In this document: in pieces, positions 1 through 10,584 of the stretch
Numbering within the stretch: the first letter of the stretch is position 1
How the letters are laid out: every line of letters begins with the position of its first letter
Origin: Asterias amurensis
Taxonomy: Eukaryota > Echinodermata > Asteroidea > Forcipulatida > Asteriidae
Length of the DNA stretch: 64,000 nt
Reading direction: 5' to 3'
Assembly: GCF_032118995.1 (NCBI RefSeq)
Contig: NC_092650.1
Span: 5,704,001 to 5,768,000, forward strand
Notes under the pieces: model-generated
The model's input: the letters and a program-made list of their open reading frames with translations, nothing else
What the model was told of the DNA's origin: nothing
The model's database searches: none
Made by a program: the position numbers and the translations under genes

Positions 1-202
1 TTATTTCAGCATGTGCAATGTATTTACGGTGCGTCTGTCCTAAAAAACATTGCTCTGTGATTTTCACCTTTTTTTTTTCCTCAAAAACTTGACGACTGAT
101 GCAGCTGTAGGTAAGTTTGTTTTACATACATCTTCAATCACAGTGTAGGGATTCATGTCTTGGACTAAACTTTGATCTACAAAAGGTACTAAAACCTCTT
201 TA

Positions 203-577
203 ATGGGAAAGTACACGTTTGGTAATTGTCAAAGACCAGTCTTCTCACTCGGTGTATCCCAACATAAGCATAAAATAACAAACCTGTGAAAAGTTTAGCT
301 AAATTGGTCATCGCAGTTGCGAGAAAATGATGAGAGAAAAAAAAAACACCCTTGTGTGACGAGTTTGTGTGCTTTCAGATAAGAATAACATACTTCTGGC
401 TCAAAGTCTTTTAATATTTTAGTGAGAAATTACCTCTTTCTCAAAATCTATGCTACTTCAGAGGGAGCCGTTTCTCACAATGTTATACACTATCAACAGC
501 TCTCCAATGCTCGTTACCAAGTCATATTTGTTTTAAGTAATTACCAAACGTGTATCTTCCTTTTCATTAAGCCCACT
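203..577. mobile_element. Family A MITE in an alkaline phosphatase intron
   Basis: A palindromic element with degraded ends (ACACGTTTGGTAATTGTCAA at the left, its complement TAATTACCAAACGTGTATC at the right). The internal blocks are typical of the family: the TGTGAAAA/CTCAATTGGTCATC core, an A-rich run with ACACCCTTGTGTGACGA, and CAGAGGGAGCCGTTTCTCACAATG. It ends only about 8 bases from the splice donor of the last visible alkaline phosphatase exon. Confidence 0.8.
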
Positions 578-584
578 TATTTAC

Positions 585-3500
585 CCTCTACAAGAAGGAA
601 GAATCTGTCTTTCTTCCTCCGCAGTAAACTGATTGCCTTCTCAGTCATCTCAATAATGCTCGGTTCACCTTCAGGACCGTCATCCCTCAGCGCCTCGTAG
701 TCCATGTGCTCATAATTAAAGAGCCCTGTAATCATAAAGTGGGATGACATTTCAAGTTTATAACCTTTGAAAAAAAATCTACCTTAGGATCATCAACATT
801 GTCATCACACAACTGCAATGTCTTGCCAATGTTGAGCAACTTGGAGTCAATTGTCATTTTGGTCTCTGCAAGGGCCTCCGTGGTGCAGGTGTTATATGCA
901 GCAAGCCACACTGGACTTTTGACGTCACACTTCGAGGCCCGTGATCTTGCGGATATAAACGGCGACCAGAATAGCCACAGTCTGGGGTCCCTTGTCCGCA
1001 CTCACAGTCTGCAACAGCTTCGGATCGAGTACCCCCACTTCTGCATGTTCCGTTTGCATTTTTCCACGTCTGGGCGCAGTTTGTTAACTTAAGACTGCGC
1101 CATGTAAATAACTTAAAATTTACACACATAAATAAGTTCGTCGTGTGCCACCAGTAGGGCGGATGGCTCGGGCTACGCTATTCTTTAAGGCACAAAGTTG
1201 TCTACCTTTGTCAGTAGCAGAATATTACCGGCTGCTTATCGTGTTGTGGGAGGTCCACCAACACCTCGGAAGTGCGCCTATGGTAGACTGATCTTTATCC
1301 GCAATTCAATTGAAGCGAAGTATTCGTTGCGAATTTGTGACGTCGAAGTTCGAATCGCATTCACAGGAAGTATGAACCGGGCTTTGAATACTCACCGAGT
1401 ATGTAGTCCGTACTGTTGGGATCGATGTTGTCGAACTGTTCCTTGTTCCAGACAAAGTCAGCCCTTCCAAGCTTAGCCCTGGCTAGCCGCCACTCGTCTA
1501 TAAGATTACGACCGTCTTGTCTGATGCCTCTAAGAAGTGGATTTCCTCCGTAGTCTGTTTTGGACGTCGGCATGAAGCTTGATCGTCCTCCTCCCATAGC
1601 GACCTTTTCTCAAGAAGAAAGAGATAGATGTGAGGAGGTAGATTTTGTTCTTAAGAGGACTGTCTTGCTCTACTGCGGAGTGGATTTTCGTAATACGGGG
1701 AGACTTCCTGTCCTGCTTTTTAACCATTACCTGGGCACAAAATATAGCAAAGGAAGTCCACAGAGTCTACAACACAGAGCTGTGTTTGTGTGGATGAGCT
1801 TTCGGGTGTCCTTGTGGGGTATTTTACACAATGGAATAATGAACCCCGTTAATATTTTAACAACATTAGCAGGACCCAATGGCACAAACCGGATCCGATT
1901 GGCTGAGTTTGTGAGGGCACACCAATTTTCAAGTACTGTAAAGAGGACTGAAAGGGTAAAATAACATTAATAAAACAATTAATGGAAGTGTAGGCTACCA
2001 CGTAATGGCCATGTCCAGGGCCCACTTTTATAAAGCTGTTCAGCAGAAAATACTGCTTGACAAAGTTCTTTGCTAAGCAAAATCTGAAACGGGCACCAGC
2101 CACAGCAATGCAAACTTAAGGTAATTTTGGGTGGTATCCTGATTTTGCTAAGCATACTTTTCTGTGTTTAGCGAGTTTTTGTGGTTAGGAGGGGATATCA
2201 ACAACGAACAAACATCTTACATCAATTTCGAAGTTTTCAAGAAACTGCAGTGCGATGTCTTTGCATCCAAAGGGCTTCTCTGCATCGGGTATATCTAGAT
2301 CTGATTGCCAATCTCTGCTTGGTGAGTTCGCATAGGCTGCAGCGGGTGTGGCGTGGGTAAGTCTTGTATTAGTGACTACACCAACGGCGAATCCTATAGC
2401 GAAAATCATGAGAGACCTATATTAAAGGCACTGGATGGACACAAAGAATAATTGTTAACATTATCAACTTACTTGGTAACAAGCAATGGGGAGCTGTTGA
2501 TAGTATAAAACATTGCGAGAAACGGCTCCCTCTGAAGTAACATACAGGGTGTTTTTTTGAGAAAAGGGTAATTTCACACTCAAATATTCATTAGAGAGGA
2601 CCCCGATAAAAATAAACCTGATATATTTGCCTTTGGGGGGTTACTCTTGTAATTTTCTGCAGTATTTCTATTTTTTGTTCTATTTTTGTCTATCTTATTT
2701 CACTGTATTTTCTCATGTTGTTGTGTATGTATTTTTGGCATGTTCTTGCTGTACCTTTATCTAAATAAATTGAACAAATCAATCAATATTATAATAGACT
2801 TCAGACCTGAAGCCTTTGTTAAGCATCCAAAAAAATCACACCAAGCTACATCTGGGGGCCACACATAATTATAGTACATAAAAATATTTGAATGATAAAT
2901 ACTTGTGACATTTGACTACTTTTTACAGATTGAAAAAAGTATTTGGACATTACCCGCTTCTTTAGCCATCTTCACAATTGAGGGCACTTCGTGGCCCTGG
3001 GCAGAGGTGCAATCGCCCCGTATGGCTCGATCATCGAGACCAACAAGGCCTCGTTTCGTCTTGACACCAGCGAGGAAGGCTGTAGCAGTGCCTGCTGAGT
3101 CGGGAACCTGGTAATCTGTGTTGTATGTCTATTATAAGTGCATACGATAAAATGAGAGTCAGATGTACATTATGCATCTTATGTCGATATATAGGCATCC
3201 ACTGCAAACAAAAAACAAAAATCACATACCGAGAGAGAATCAAAATTAACATCAAAGGGTGTCAAAAAACACCAATTGGCAGTGTTATTTTAACACCGGC
3301 ATGGTGTAAATTATGGTAAGACAACACATAACGTAGAAGTGTCGTGGCCGAGCGGTTAAAGGCACCGAATTCAAACTCTGGTGTTTCTGATAAGTAGAGT
3401 GTGGGTTCGAATCCCCAGCCGTGGCACTTGTGCATGCTTCGTCCATCGGTTGGGACGTTAAGCCGTTGGTCCAATGTGTTGTGTAACGCATGTAAAAAAT

Positions 3501-5290
3501 AACAGTACACTTATCGAAAATAGAAGGGGTTCGCCCCGCTAATCCTGGCTGTGGCTGCTGTATGCACCGTAGCACCTTGTAAACCCTTATGAAGTGCTAA
3601 ATGATATGGTCTCAGCATTCATCACTGCAATAACCTATTATTTCTGAAAGTTTGTATATACTCAGCGCCTTGAGTACCTTGTTTGGTAGATACGTACGCT
3701 TATATTATAAGACTTTATTATTATTATTATTATTATAATACCTGGGTTTTGCAGTTTTTTTATGTAGTTTATTGCATTTGGCGTTCTAACGATTCATTAC
3801 CCTCATATTGGATATTCAAATGCAATTCCATCATCCAAAAGGATTTGAAAACAAAGTCCATTCGCACCCTTAACTACCGTATGTAGACAGCATTTTAACA
3901 AAAGAGTAGGTCTATGATATAATAATAACACTTTTCATTCTACCTTTGAAAGAGCCACATGTGGGAATTCCTCATAGACTAGCGTTGACTCTTCCCCAGT
4001 CTTCCCCTCTCTCTGCCCCTTGTATATCCTGGTACTCGTCACCGTTGGTATGCTCATCCCGTCCCCTAAGAACAGAATGACATTCTGTGCGATGTTCTTA
4101 TTGTGTTGTGATGCGGCATTCAGTGCTTTCTGTAACGTCTCCCTCGCCTGTTGGTTCCAATAGTCTGGCTCTGCATTTCAAATGACAATCACGGTACGTT
4201 TCGTCAGAGTGACGTCAGGACGTCAGGACGTCCATTAGGTAAATTTGCACAGACACTTGGTGATTGTTATTTAGCAACTGACACATGTGACTTTTATGTA
4301 TAACTATAATATGATTGCTATTTTGCAGAAGAAAAAAAATTGCATTTGTGGAAGTGTCGTGTGGCCGAGCGGTTAAGAGCACGACTCTCTGATCAGCAAA
4401 GTGTGGGTTCGAGTCCCGGTCGTGACACTATTGTCCTTTAGCAATCGTCCTTCGGATGGGACGTAAAGCTGTGGGTCCCGTGTGTTGTTATAAAAACTGT
4501 TGGTCATCAACGCTCGTAGAATACTTCAGTACACACCCCACCCTATCTCAAAGAGAAGGGGTTCGCCCCGGTGTGTCTGGCAGTGCGACTATCTTCAATT
4601 ATGAGAGGTAGAAAGGAAGGAAAGCAAGCTAACTCTTTCCCCCTTCTTTATGTGGAGAGCCAACCGCCAACCATACACAATAGTATATGCTTTCGAGATA
4701 ACTTGGTCGTCGACGGGCGTAATAAAATGAATTCAGACCGTCAAAACAACAGTTGAATACTGTTGTTAAAACAAGTCACTAATTTATTTCGCAAAATGAA
4801 TCTCAATATAATGTATAGGGACCTATGCTTTAAACATGTCTCGTCGCCCCTATTATCATCCCTTCCCCTTGGCTGAGGCGATCCGACTACAAACATCGGT
4901 GCACCTTTGTGTACACAGTCAGTGTCACACCCAAATGATCGGTTGCACCCCACCAGTCACACTACACTTTTACGATTACATATCGAGGTATGATACAAGA
5001 TTTGAAACACAACAGTGAAATAAATGAAGCACAATTATTTATTGCACTATCAAACAATGGAGACGCTGGTAACAGGTTGCTATCATGATCATAACAAATG
5101 AAATCAACTTAGAACTGAGTATACGGTGCTTTTAAACACATCGGTGTAATGCTAAAAACTTAATAATACTCGTTATCCCTGATGCAAAACTATTAAAGGA
5201 AAACAATATGTTACACCATGTACCTTGTCCGGCACTCAGCATAGCTACCATCAACAACACGGAAACTATAATGCACACTGTAGTCGCCAT
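585..5290 (-). CDS. ALPL: Alkaline phosphatase, tissue-nonspecific type, 5' part (six exons, runs off the left edge)
   Basis: Hydrolyses phosphate monoesters at alkaline pH; animal members are GPI-anchored or secreted. Exons are 5290-5224, 4170-3944, 3128-2954, 2393-2221, 1603-1396 and 725-585. All are bounded by AG/GT and the phases join without a break, giving about 330 residues. The start is the ATG at 5290, which opens a 20-residue hydrophobic signal peptide. Visible family hallmarks are the metal-binding NVILFLGDGM (Asp about residue 59), the catalytic serine in QVPDSAGTATAF (about 109), THATPAAAYA in exon 4, and VAMGGGR opening exon 5. The last exon stops at FFLLVEG, just before the GRIDHGHH metal motif of the family, which must lie beyond base 1. 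The closest pattern is vertebrate ALPL or the intestinal type; the exact paralogue cannot be settled. Introns carry MITEs and two SINEs. Confidence 0.95.
783..1085 (-). other. Unidentified protein-like segment inside an alkaline phosphatase intron
   Basis: On the minus strand this stretch has codon-like composition and reads as two long open frames offset by one base. One contains GVLDPKLLQTVSADKGPQTV and continues with AILVAVYIRKITGLEV; the other contains CTTEALAETKMTIDSKLLNI and continues to CDDNVDDPK, which is followed at once by a GTAGAT donor-like site. It lies between alkaline phosphatase exons but matches no part of that protein. I do not recognise the family. It could be a decayed exon or retrocopy of another gene, or an optional exon. 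There is no direct support for expression. Confidence 0.3.
1630..1740. repeat. Partial copy of the inverted-repeat element seen whole at 56744-57093
   Basis: The blocks GGTAGATTTTGTTCTTAAGA, GACTGTCTTGCTCTACTGC and TTCCTGTCCTGCTTTTTAAC match the arms of the element at 56744-57093. It sits just upstream of alkaline phosphatase exon 5. Confidence 0.5.
2010..2110. repeat. Family C element fragment
   Basis: GGGCCCACTTTTATAAAGCTG followed by AGCAGAAAATACTGCTTGACA and TTGCTAAGCAAAATCTGAAA is a shortened, diverged version of the family C inverted-repeat element (whole copies at 9866-10104 and 21287-21521). Confidence 0.5.
2449..2590. repeat. Half copy of a family A MITE
   Basis: The right-hand half is recognised by TACTTGGTAACAAGCAATGG, TAGTATAAAACATTGCGAGA and ACGGCTCCCTCTGAAGTAAC. 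The second arm is missing. Confidence 0.7.
3338..3600 (+). mobile_element. tRNA-derived SINE (Ser/Leu-like head)
   Basis: The head GTGTCGTGGCCGAGCGGTTA carries an A box and GGGTTCGAATCCCC carries a B box, with a long variable arm as in tRNA-Ser or tRNA-Leu. It is followed by a shared tail (TGGGACGTTAAGCCGTTGGT, GAAGGGGTTCGCCCCG) that recurs at 4353, 42765 and 58045. The tail shows this is a SINE rather than a working tRNA. It lies in alkaline phosphatase intron 2. Confidence 0.85.
3710..3737. repeat. (TTA)n microsatellite
   Basis: A short run of TTA units (about eight) follows the SINE at 3338-3600. Such runs often form from the A/T-rich 3' tail of a SINE. Confidence 0.9.
4353..4590 (+). mobile_element. 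tRNA-derived SINE, second copy in the same gene
   Basis: Same head (GTGTGGCCGAGCGGTTAAGA, GTGTGGGTTCGAGTCCC) and tail (GGATGGGACGTAAAGCTGTG, GAAGGGGTTCGCCCCGGTG) as the copy at 3338. It lies in alkaline phosphatase intron 1 in the opposite orientation to the gene. Confidence 0.85.
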
Positions 5291-5299
5291 TTTGAATGA

Positions 5300-6810
5300 C
5301 CGAGCCTTTTGTTTTACGAGTAAACAAAATCGAAAAAAATTATCTTTACATTTTCTTTCATTATCTTAATCCGGATAAACGGGGAGGTCGGGAGCGAACT
5401 ATTTTGAAGATTAGATGCCCCTTGCACACTGATGACGTCACATCCATGCGGCCTGTGTATGTCAGAAATGTTCCCTGTCCATTACGATACAAACAGGGGT
5501 ACCGGCCTGACAAACTCGGTGGTTTTATTGGATGAGACCGAAGTGACGTATTTCCAACATCTATGTTATGAATGGTTAAAAGTCTTCATGGAAGGCTAGC
5601 TCTCGTGCATAGTTTGCGATGTGTATGTTGGCGGAAACTGGCCAACTCATTTGGCTCATTTCTTAATGCAGTTATTGCCGTGCAAGCCCAAGGGGGTCGT
5701 TTTGGCAGTCGTAGCCAAGAAATGTTTTTATTTCATCTATGCAGTGGTCAATTCAAAACAGATTGGTTACGATCGCCACTAACGCACCCAGCGGTTCAAC
5801 CACTTGATGAAGTCCGGTCTCTGGCGTTACGCACGAGCCCCAAAGAGTTACGTCAGACTGCGGTATTCTATCATCCTGGCCCCAGTTTTCTCTAACAGAA
5901 AATACTTTTGCCAAGCCAAGCAAAAGGTGGTTGGGGCATCTGTTGCAATAATGTAAATTTCATTGAATTTTTGTTGATAACCAGATTTTCCAAGTTGCGC
6001 TGTATTATATACAGTGCTCGTGTAAATCGCACGCATATCGCCATTAAGCGCACAAGTGCCCACACCAGTGACATAACGAAAATCTAATTTTTGAAAACGG
6101 AAAAACTAAGATCGTACTTTCAGTGATGACGTCATGTGAATCTGTCTCTTAAATATTATTATAGGATGGATACAATAATGATAGAATACATAAAAAGTTC
6201 GTGCTAGAAGTATTTTCTGCAACAAAAGGATATGAAACCAATTTCAAGCTACTATAGCACGCAAGCAATAACTCCACAATCTCATATTATGACACCAAAA
6301 TGGCGGAAAGATAGACAAAACTGGTCAAAGCTTTTTGTGGCATGAAATATCTTGTGTTCAGCTTGTTTTCGGGTCATAAACATAAATGAAAATGTTCCCA
6401 GTACAGTAAAAAAAAAAAGTAAATAGTGAACTGAGCTAATGAACTAGAAAGAACTGATGTTCAAAGGGGCCGAACGGTGGTAGCTGTCTAAAAATAGAAT
6501 AAAGACAGATGAAGATACAGCTATTGTCCGGATGTTGAAGTTGTTGTATTTTCCCACCCTTCCTCCCTCCCATCACTGTCCCACCCTTGGGGGCATCTAC
6601 AACAAAGATAGAATGGAGCACAATGGTTTAAGTCCAAATTATTTACGATGTACGACATAAGTATCGAACAATCGAAATTACCCCTAGTTTGTGAGGGATG
6701 GGATCGATCACCCACATCACAATGGCTGATAATCAACTACCTTATATCGAAATACAATACCGCGTGTGGCGCTTCACCCAAATTAGTGGATGAGCTATTG
6801 TTGGTCAATA
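5300..6810. other. Intergenic region between alkaline phosphatase and the GT31 gene
   Basis: No gene recognised. The open frames here (for example 5572-5895) have no family pattern and no matching splice logic. This is presumably where the alkaline phosphatase promoter lies; a clear TATA box near 5300-5400 is not seen. Confidence 0.5.
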
Positions 6811-6814
6811 TTCA

Positions 6815-6913
6815 GCAGTGGAGAGAAGTTTGTTTCTAAACATGGCAGATCAAGGCTACTTGCGGATGCTTCTGGGAAAGACCAAGATATGGAGGTGAAC
6901 TTGGAGATACCAC
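6815..6913 (+). other. Possible 5' exon of the GT31 gene
   Basis: An acceptor-like tract ending TATTCAG precedes this stretch and a good donor (CACG then GTGAGTT) follows it. A plausible acceptor (AATGCAACAG) lies at 7471-7480, 18 bases before the GT31 start codon, so this may be an untranslated leader exon. It also has an open frame (GEKFVSKHGRSRLLADASGK and onward) that does not match a family I know. Weakly supported. Confidence 0.3.
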
Positions 6914-6935
6914 GGTGAGTTGACTTCCACGAGAC

Positions 6936-7295
6936 ATGTTTGGTCACTGTAAAAATAACAGTATTCTCACTTGGTGTATTCCAACATATGCATAGCAAAA
7001 TGTGGAAATTTGGGCTCAATCGGTCATCAAATTTGCAAGAGAATCATAATGAAAGCAAAACACGCTTGTTGCATTACTTTGGTTGTTTTCATCAGATGCA
7101 TATAAAAAGGCTGCGGGCCTGAAGTCTTATTATTTGAATGAGAAATTACCTCTTTCTAAAAAACTATACGTCACTTCAGAGGGAACCGTTTTTCATGACG
7201 TTTAAAATTATCAACAGCTCTTCGTCGCTCGTTACCCAGCGAGTAAGTATTTGAGCTAACAGTCATTTGGCGTAATAACCAATAGTAAACTGCTC
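6936..7295. mobile_element. Family A MITE
   Basis: Left arm with CACTTGGTGTATTCCAACATATG and right arm with TCACTTCAGAGGGAACCG, CAACAGCTCTTCGTCGCTCG and AATAACCAATAGT. It is a diverged copy lying between the possible leader exon and the GT31 coding exon. Confidence 0.75.
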
Positions 7296-7498
7296 GTGCT
7301 TAAAATAAGTTTCCGTGTGTTCTTTTCCAGATCCAGTAGCCTACACCCGAGTTCGGGCCCATCATTTTTAACACCTACGCTCAAAGTTAACACCCGTTCC
7401 AAAATACCAATATGACTCATCGTTGAAAGTTCATTTCTTGGACAAATTTTGTTCTTCTTAAAATCCACGAATGCAACAGCAGTTGATAACAACTGGTA

Positions 7499-9079
7499 AT
7501 GGTTATATCAAGGCGCAGACGTGGCGTCATTCTGATGATACTGACGTTCACTGTGACCGTCCAACTGTATTTTGGGGTCTCCAGCCTCAATAAAACATCA
7601 CCAAGATCACACTCTCTGGATATTCTTAATAAGGTCAGACGTCCTTCGTACTATACTACAAAATCACAGGGTTTACATGACAACAATACGCAATACAACG
7701 ATGAGATTCTGCTTTCTGCACATAAAACCAAACCAGATGACGATCAAATTTTCAAAATGGCGGACAGAAAAGCTCTTCTCGCCACCAAATCTCCTCAGGA
7801 GTACATAATCGCACTGAAGGAGAAATACAAGCATGTGCAATATAGATTATCTTGCAGATACAACAGGACCCAAAATGGACTCTCTAGAATTTGTTTCGAT
7901 AGGTTTAAAAACGGGTCAATGGGCATGCTGACTGCGCAAGCTGTGTTGATGGGGAGGGAGAACTTCACATCAGACGCGTACGGGCAAGATGGGACTGGAG
8001 TCAAAAGGGAACATGGTGTTGATAGACAGAGTGTGTTTAACGAAGAAGACCCTAAGTTACCCGAAGCACCACCCGAACTGAGCAAACCGATACACAACAG
8101 AATACACCGTGTGGAGTCAATTGCCAAGAAACCAGTCTCGAAACCATTCTCGAAAGCACGGCATTCTCCGAAACCTGGCATCATGAACAACACACACTGG
8201 GTAGCCTTCAGAGATGTCCACAACTACAGATACTTGGTCAACCCTAGCTTCAACATTTGCACGACCGGCGGGCGACGCGATAAACGGGTTGATCTGTTGG
8301 TGCTCGTCACATCTCACCCGGACCACTCCGAGAGGCGTGATGTCATCCGGGAGACGTGGGGGGCTCGCGGGAGCGTCAAACCCACCCTGCCGATGCCGGT
8401 CGTGCGCGTTTTGTTCCTACTCGGTGTGACATCTCTGTTGAGCGATGGTGGACAACAACTCAGCGAGAGCTTGCAGAAGGAGGTTAACGACCACAACGAC
8501 ATCATAGTAGAGGAGTTTCTGGACACCTATCTGAACCTGACCCTCAAGACCGTAATGGGACTCAAGTGGGCCAGTCGGCACTGTCAAACCGCCCGTTTCG
8601 TCATGAAGACCGACGATGACATGATCATAAATATGCCCAGGCTACTTGCGTTCCTGCACAAAGAGCCCCAGCACGCTTACATCGCCGGCCGCTTGGCAAA
8701 GGCCTTCCCGGTCTTGCGAGATCCCTCCGAGAAATTCTACGTCCCGGACGACATCTACGCCCCGTCGACCTACCCGGATTATTGCATAGGTCTCGGATAC
8801 ATCATGTCCTCTGACGTGGTGAATAGACTTTATCTCCAATCTCTCCTGACCAAACTCTTCCCATGGGAAGACGTCTTCGTTGGCATCTTACTCAAGCAAA
8901 TAGGAATTATCCCGCGTGATATTCGCAACTTTTATTATTTTAAAGGAGACGGGATATTTGAGGGTGATGTTATTGTGAACCAATCTAAGGTGTTTTTCCA
9001 CCTTCGCTCGTACTACGTGTTGGATGGACTAACACCGAAACAAAGTCGAATACTGTGGAAGCAGTGGCAGCAATCATAA
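7499..9079 (+). CDS. Beta-1,3-galactosyltransferase-like glycosyltransferase (GT31), single coding exon
   Basis: A type II Golgi enzyme of family GT31, which transfers galactose or GlcNAc from UDP-sugars in beta-1,3 linkage to glycans. The 526-residue product has a short basic cytoplasmic tail (SRRRRG), one membrane anchor (about residues 9-28), a long variable stem to about 260, then the catalytic domain. Family motifs are RRDVIRETWG (about 278-287), the metal/UDP-binding DDD in KTDDDM (372-374), YPDYCIGLGYIMSSDVV, and EDVFVGILL (about 457). Several N-x-S/T sites are present. The intronless coding region is usual for B3GALT/B3GNT genes. The ATG at 7499 gives the only start placing a membrane anchor at the N-terminus. 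The donor/acceptor specificity cannot be told from sequence; B3GALT1/2/5 and B3GNT are all possible. Confidence 0.93.
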   Translation: MVISRRRRGVILMILTFTVTVQLYFGVSSLNKTSPRSHSLDILNKVRRPSYYTTKSQGLHDNNTQYNDEILLSAHKTKPDDDQIFKMADRKALLATKSPQEYIIALKEKYKHVQYRLSCRYNRTQNGLSRICFDRFKNGSMGMLTAQAVLMGRENFTSDAYGQDGTGVKREHGVDRQSVFNEEDPKLPEAPPELSKPIHNRIHRVESIAKKPVSKPFSKARHSPKPGIMNNTHWVAFRDVHNYRYLVNPSFNICTTGGRRDKRVDLLVLVTSHPDHSERRDVIRETWGARGSVKPTLPMPVVRVLFLLGVTSLLSDGGQQLSESLQKEVNDHNDIIVEEFLDTYLNLTLKTVMGLKWASRHCQTARFVMKTDDDMIINMPRLLAFLHKEPQHAYIAGRLAKAFPVLRDPSEKFYVPDDIYAPSTYPDYCIGLGYIMSSDVVNRLYLQSLLTKLFPWEDVFVGILLKQIGIIPRDIRNFYYFKGDGIFEGDVIVNQSKVFFHLRSYYVLDGLTPKQSRILWKQWQQS

Positions 9080-9148
9080 AACAAGAAACATTTTATGAGG
9101 TTCTTTATTTTTTATCCAACAAAAAAAACATGTAGAATACTGTTAGTA

Positions 9149-9297
9149 GCGTATTGCTGCCACATAAATAATAAAATCTCTTATCGTGTACGTACACGGC
9201 TAGTTTGGATTTATTATGTACGTACATGATAAGTTATTATGTACATACACAATACGATAGAGATTGTTTATTATTCATGTGGCGGCAATACGCGTCC
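9149..9297. mobile_element. Palindromic MITE at the 3' end of the GT31 gene
   Basis: The arms GCGTATTGCTGCCACATAAA (left) and the reverse complement of CATGTGGCGGCAATACGCG (right) pair, with CGTGTACGTACACGG and GTACGTACAT near the centre. An AATAAA at 9170-9175, 91 bases past the stop codon, lies within the left arm, so the element may supply the polyadenylation signal. Confidence 0.75.
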
Positions 9298-9299
9298 GT

Positions 9300-9865
9300 A
9301 AGAATGGACACGTTCTTAAAGCCAAAGGGTACACATTTCGGGGAGGCTGGTCAATTTCTGGGTCAGGTTGTCCCGGAAACTTGTTTTAAATAAAATGTTG
9401 AGGATTTTTCTAGGGTGTAATTTTGAAAAAAAAATTAGAAATATTAAAGTCTGAAATTCGCGAGAATTTTGTCCCAATGTTTTTAATGAAATCAATTGAC
9501 AAATCGAAATGAACACATACTATTAAGTTTCAACAAATTCTGAGCATGTGTCTTTTTGTATAATAAATTTATTAATTCTCTCACAAATAATCTACACTTC
9601 ACAAAACTGAATGAAACTATAATTGAAACCATACAAATAGCATTTTAAGAATAACCAGATAAATGGACAATCTTGAATGTCATTTCATTACCATTAACGG
9701 GGAACTACTCAAAATAAGTTATGACATTTTAGCTTAGCAAAAACTAAGTAAAAATTTGTGATTCTCAACTATGAAGTGGGATTTAACACAACAGCAAACA
9801 AGCTACGGAGCTCTGACAGTGCCATTCATCTTTTGAGATTCTGAGATAATTTATTACAGGCAGGG
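9300..9865. other. AT-rich intergenic stretch
   Basis: Nothing recognised: no repeat shared with the rest of the window and no coding pattern. Confidence 0.5.
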
Positions 9866-10104
9866 CCCAATTTCAAAGAGCTGCGGAAGCACAAAAATTT
9901 GCTTAGCATGAAATTTCTGCCTCGATAAAAACAGGATTACCAACTTAATGTCCACATGATTTTCAGGATGAGCAAACAACAGCTGAACACCAACAAGCAA
10001 TATGCATCAACTGGAAATTTGGTTGATAATCCCGTTTTAACCAAGGAAGAAATTTCATGATAAGCAATTTATTTGTGCTTAGCAGCTCTATGAAATTGGG
10101 CCCT
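9866..10104. mobile_element. Family C MITE
   Basis: Inverted ends GGGCCCAATTTCAAAGAGCTGC and its complement GCAGCTCTATGAAATTGGGCCC. The inner blocks GCTTAGCATGAAATTTCTGC and GGAAATTTGGTTGATAATCC recur in the copy at 21287-21521. Confidence 0.85.
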
Positions 10105-10109
10105 GGTGC

Positions 10110-10500
10110 CATCATATGGTAAGATGATGACATCATGAGGTGATTAAATCTCGGGATGACGACTTCTTGAAAGAAGGTCGTCTTTCAGATACAGCTTATC
10201 TCCGGATGACAACATCCTGATGATGGGATGATGTCTTCCTAAGATAATTAATCTCGGGTTCTCGAGAAAAACAAATAAGGATGTTAGTATCACAAGATGA
10301 ATTATCTCGGGAAGTCGGCATCCTCGCTCAGGAGGTCATCATTCTGAATTAATTTTTCTCTGAAAGTTAGTCGACATGTAACTAAACTTTCATGATGTCG
10401 ACCTCTAAAGATGATAAATATTGGGAAGACATCTTACTCCGAGATTAGTTATTTCAGAATGTTGACAACTTCTGTTAATATCACCACCCTGCAGTTAATT
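10110..10500. repeat. Degenerate tandem repeat with TAATCTCGGGA-type units
   Basis: About eight diverged units of roughly 40-60 bp share GATGA(C/T)(G/A)(A/T)C-(T/C)TCCT and TTAATCTCGGG blocks (for example GATTAAATCTCGGGATGAC, GATAATTAATCTCGGGTTCT, GAATTATCTCGGGAAGTCG). The unit borders are blurred. It looks like an old satellite fragment. Confidence 0.6.
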
Positions 10501-10584
10501 ACACCATGATCTCAGCATGTTGGATAATACGTCCAGAGGTACATACAACATAGCTTAACTACACTTGTATTTATGTTCTCTTAA

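Noticed and set aside
3340-3427. Functional tRNA-Ser/Leu gene
   Set aside because: The promoter boxes are present but the shared SINE tail follows, and the same head-tail structure recurs at 4353 and 42765.
5572-5895. 107-codon frame upstream of alkaline phosphatase
   Set aside because: No domain, no splice context, no conservation evidence within the window.
7795-8526. Minus-strand frames of 142, 69 and 70 codons
   Set aside because: Antisense shadows of the GT31 coding region.
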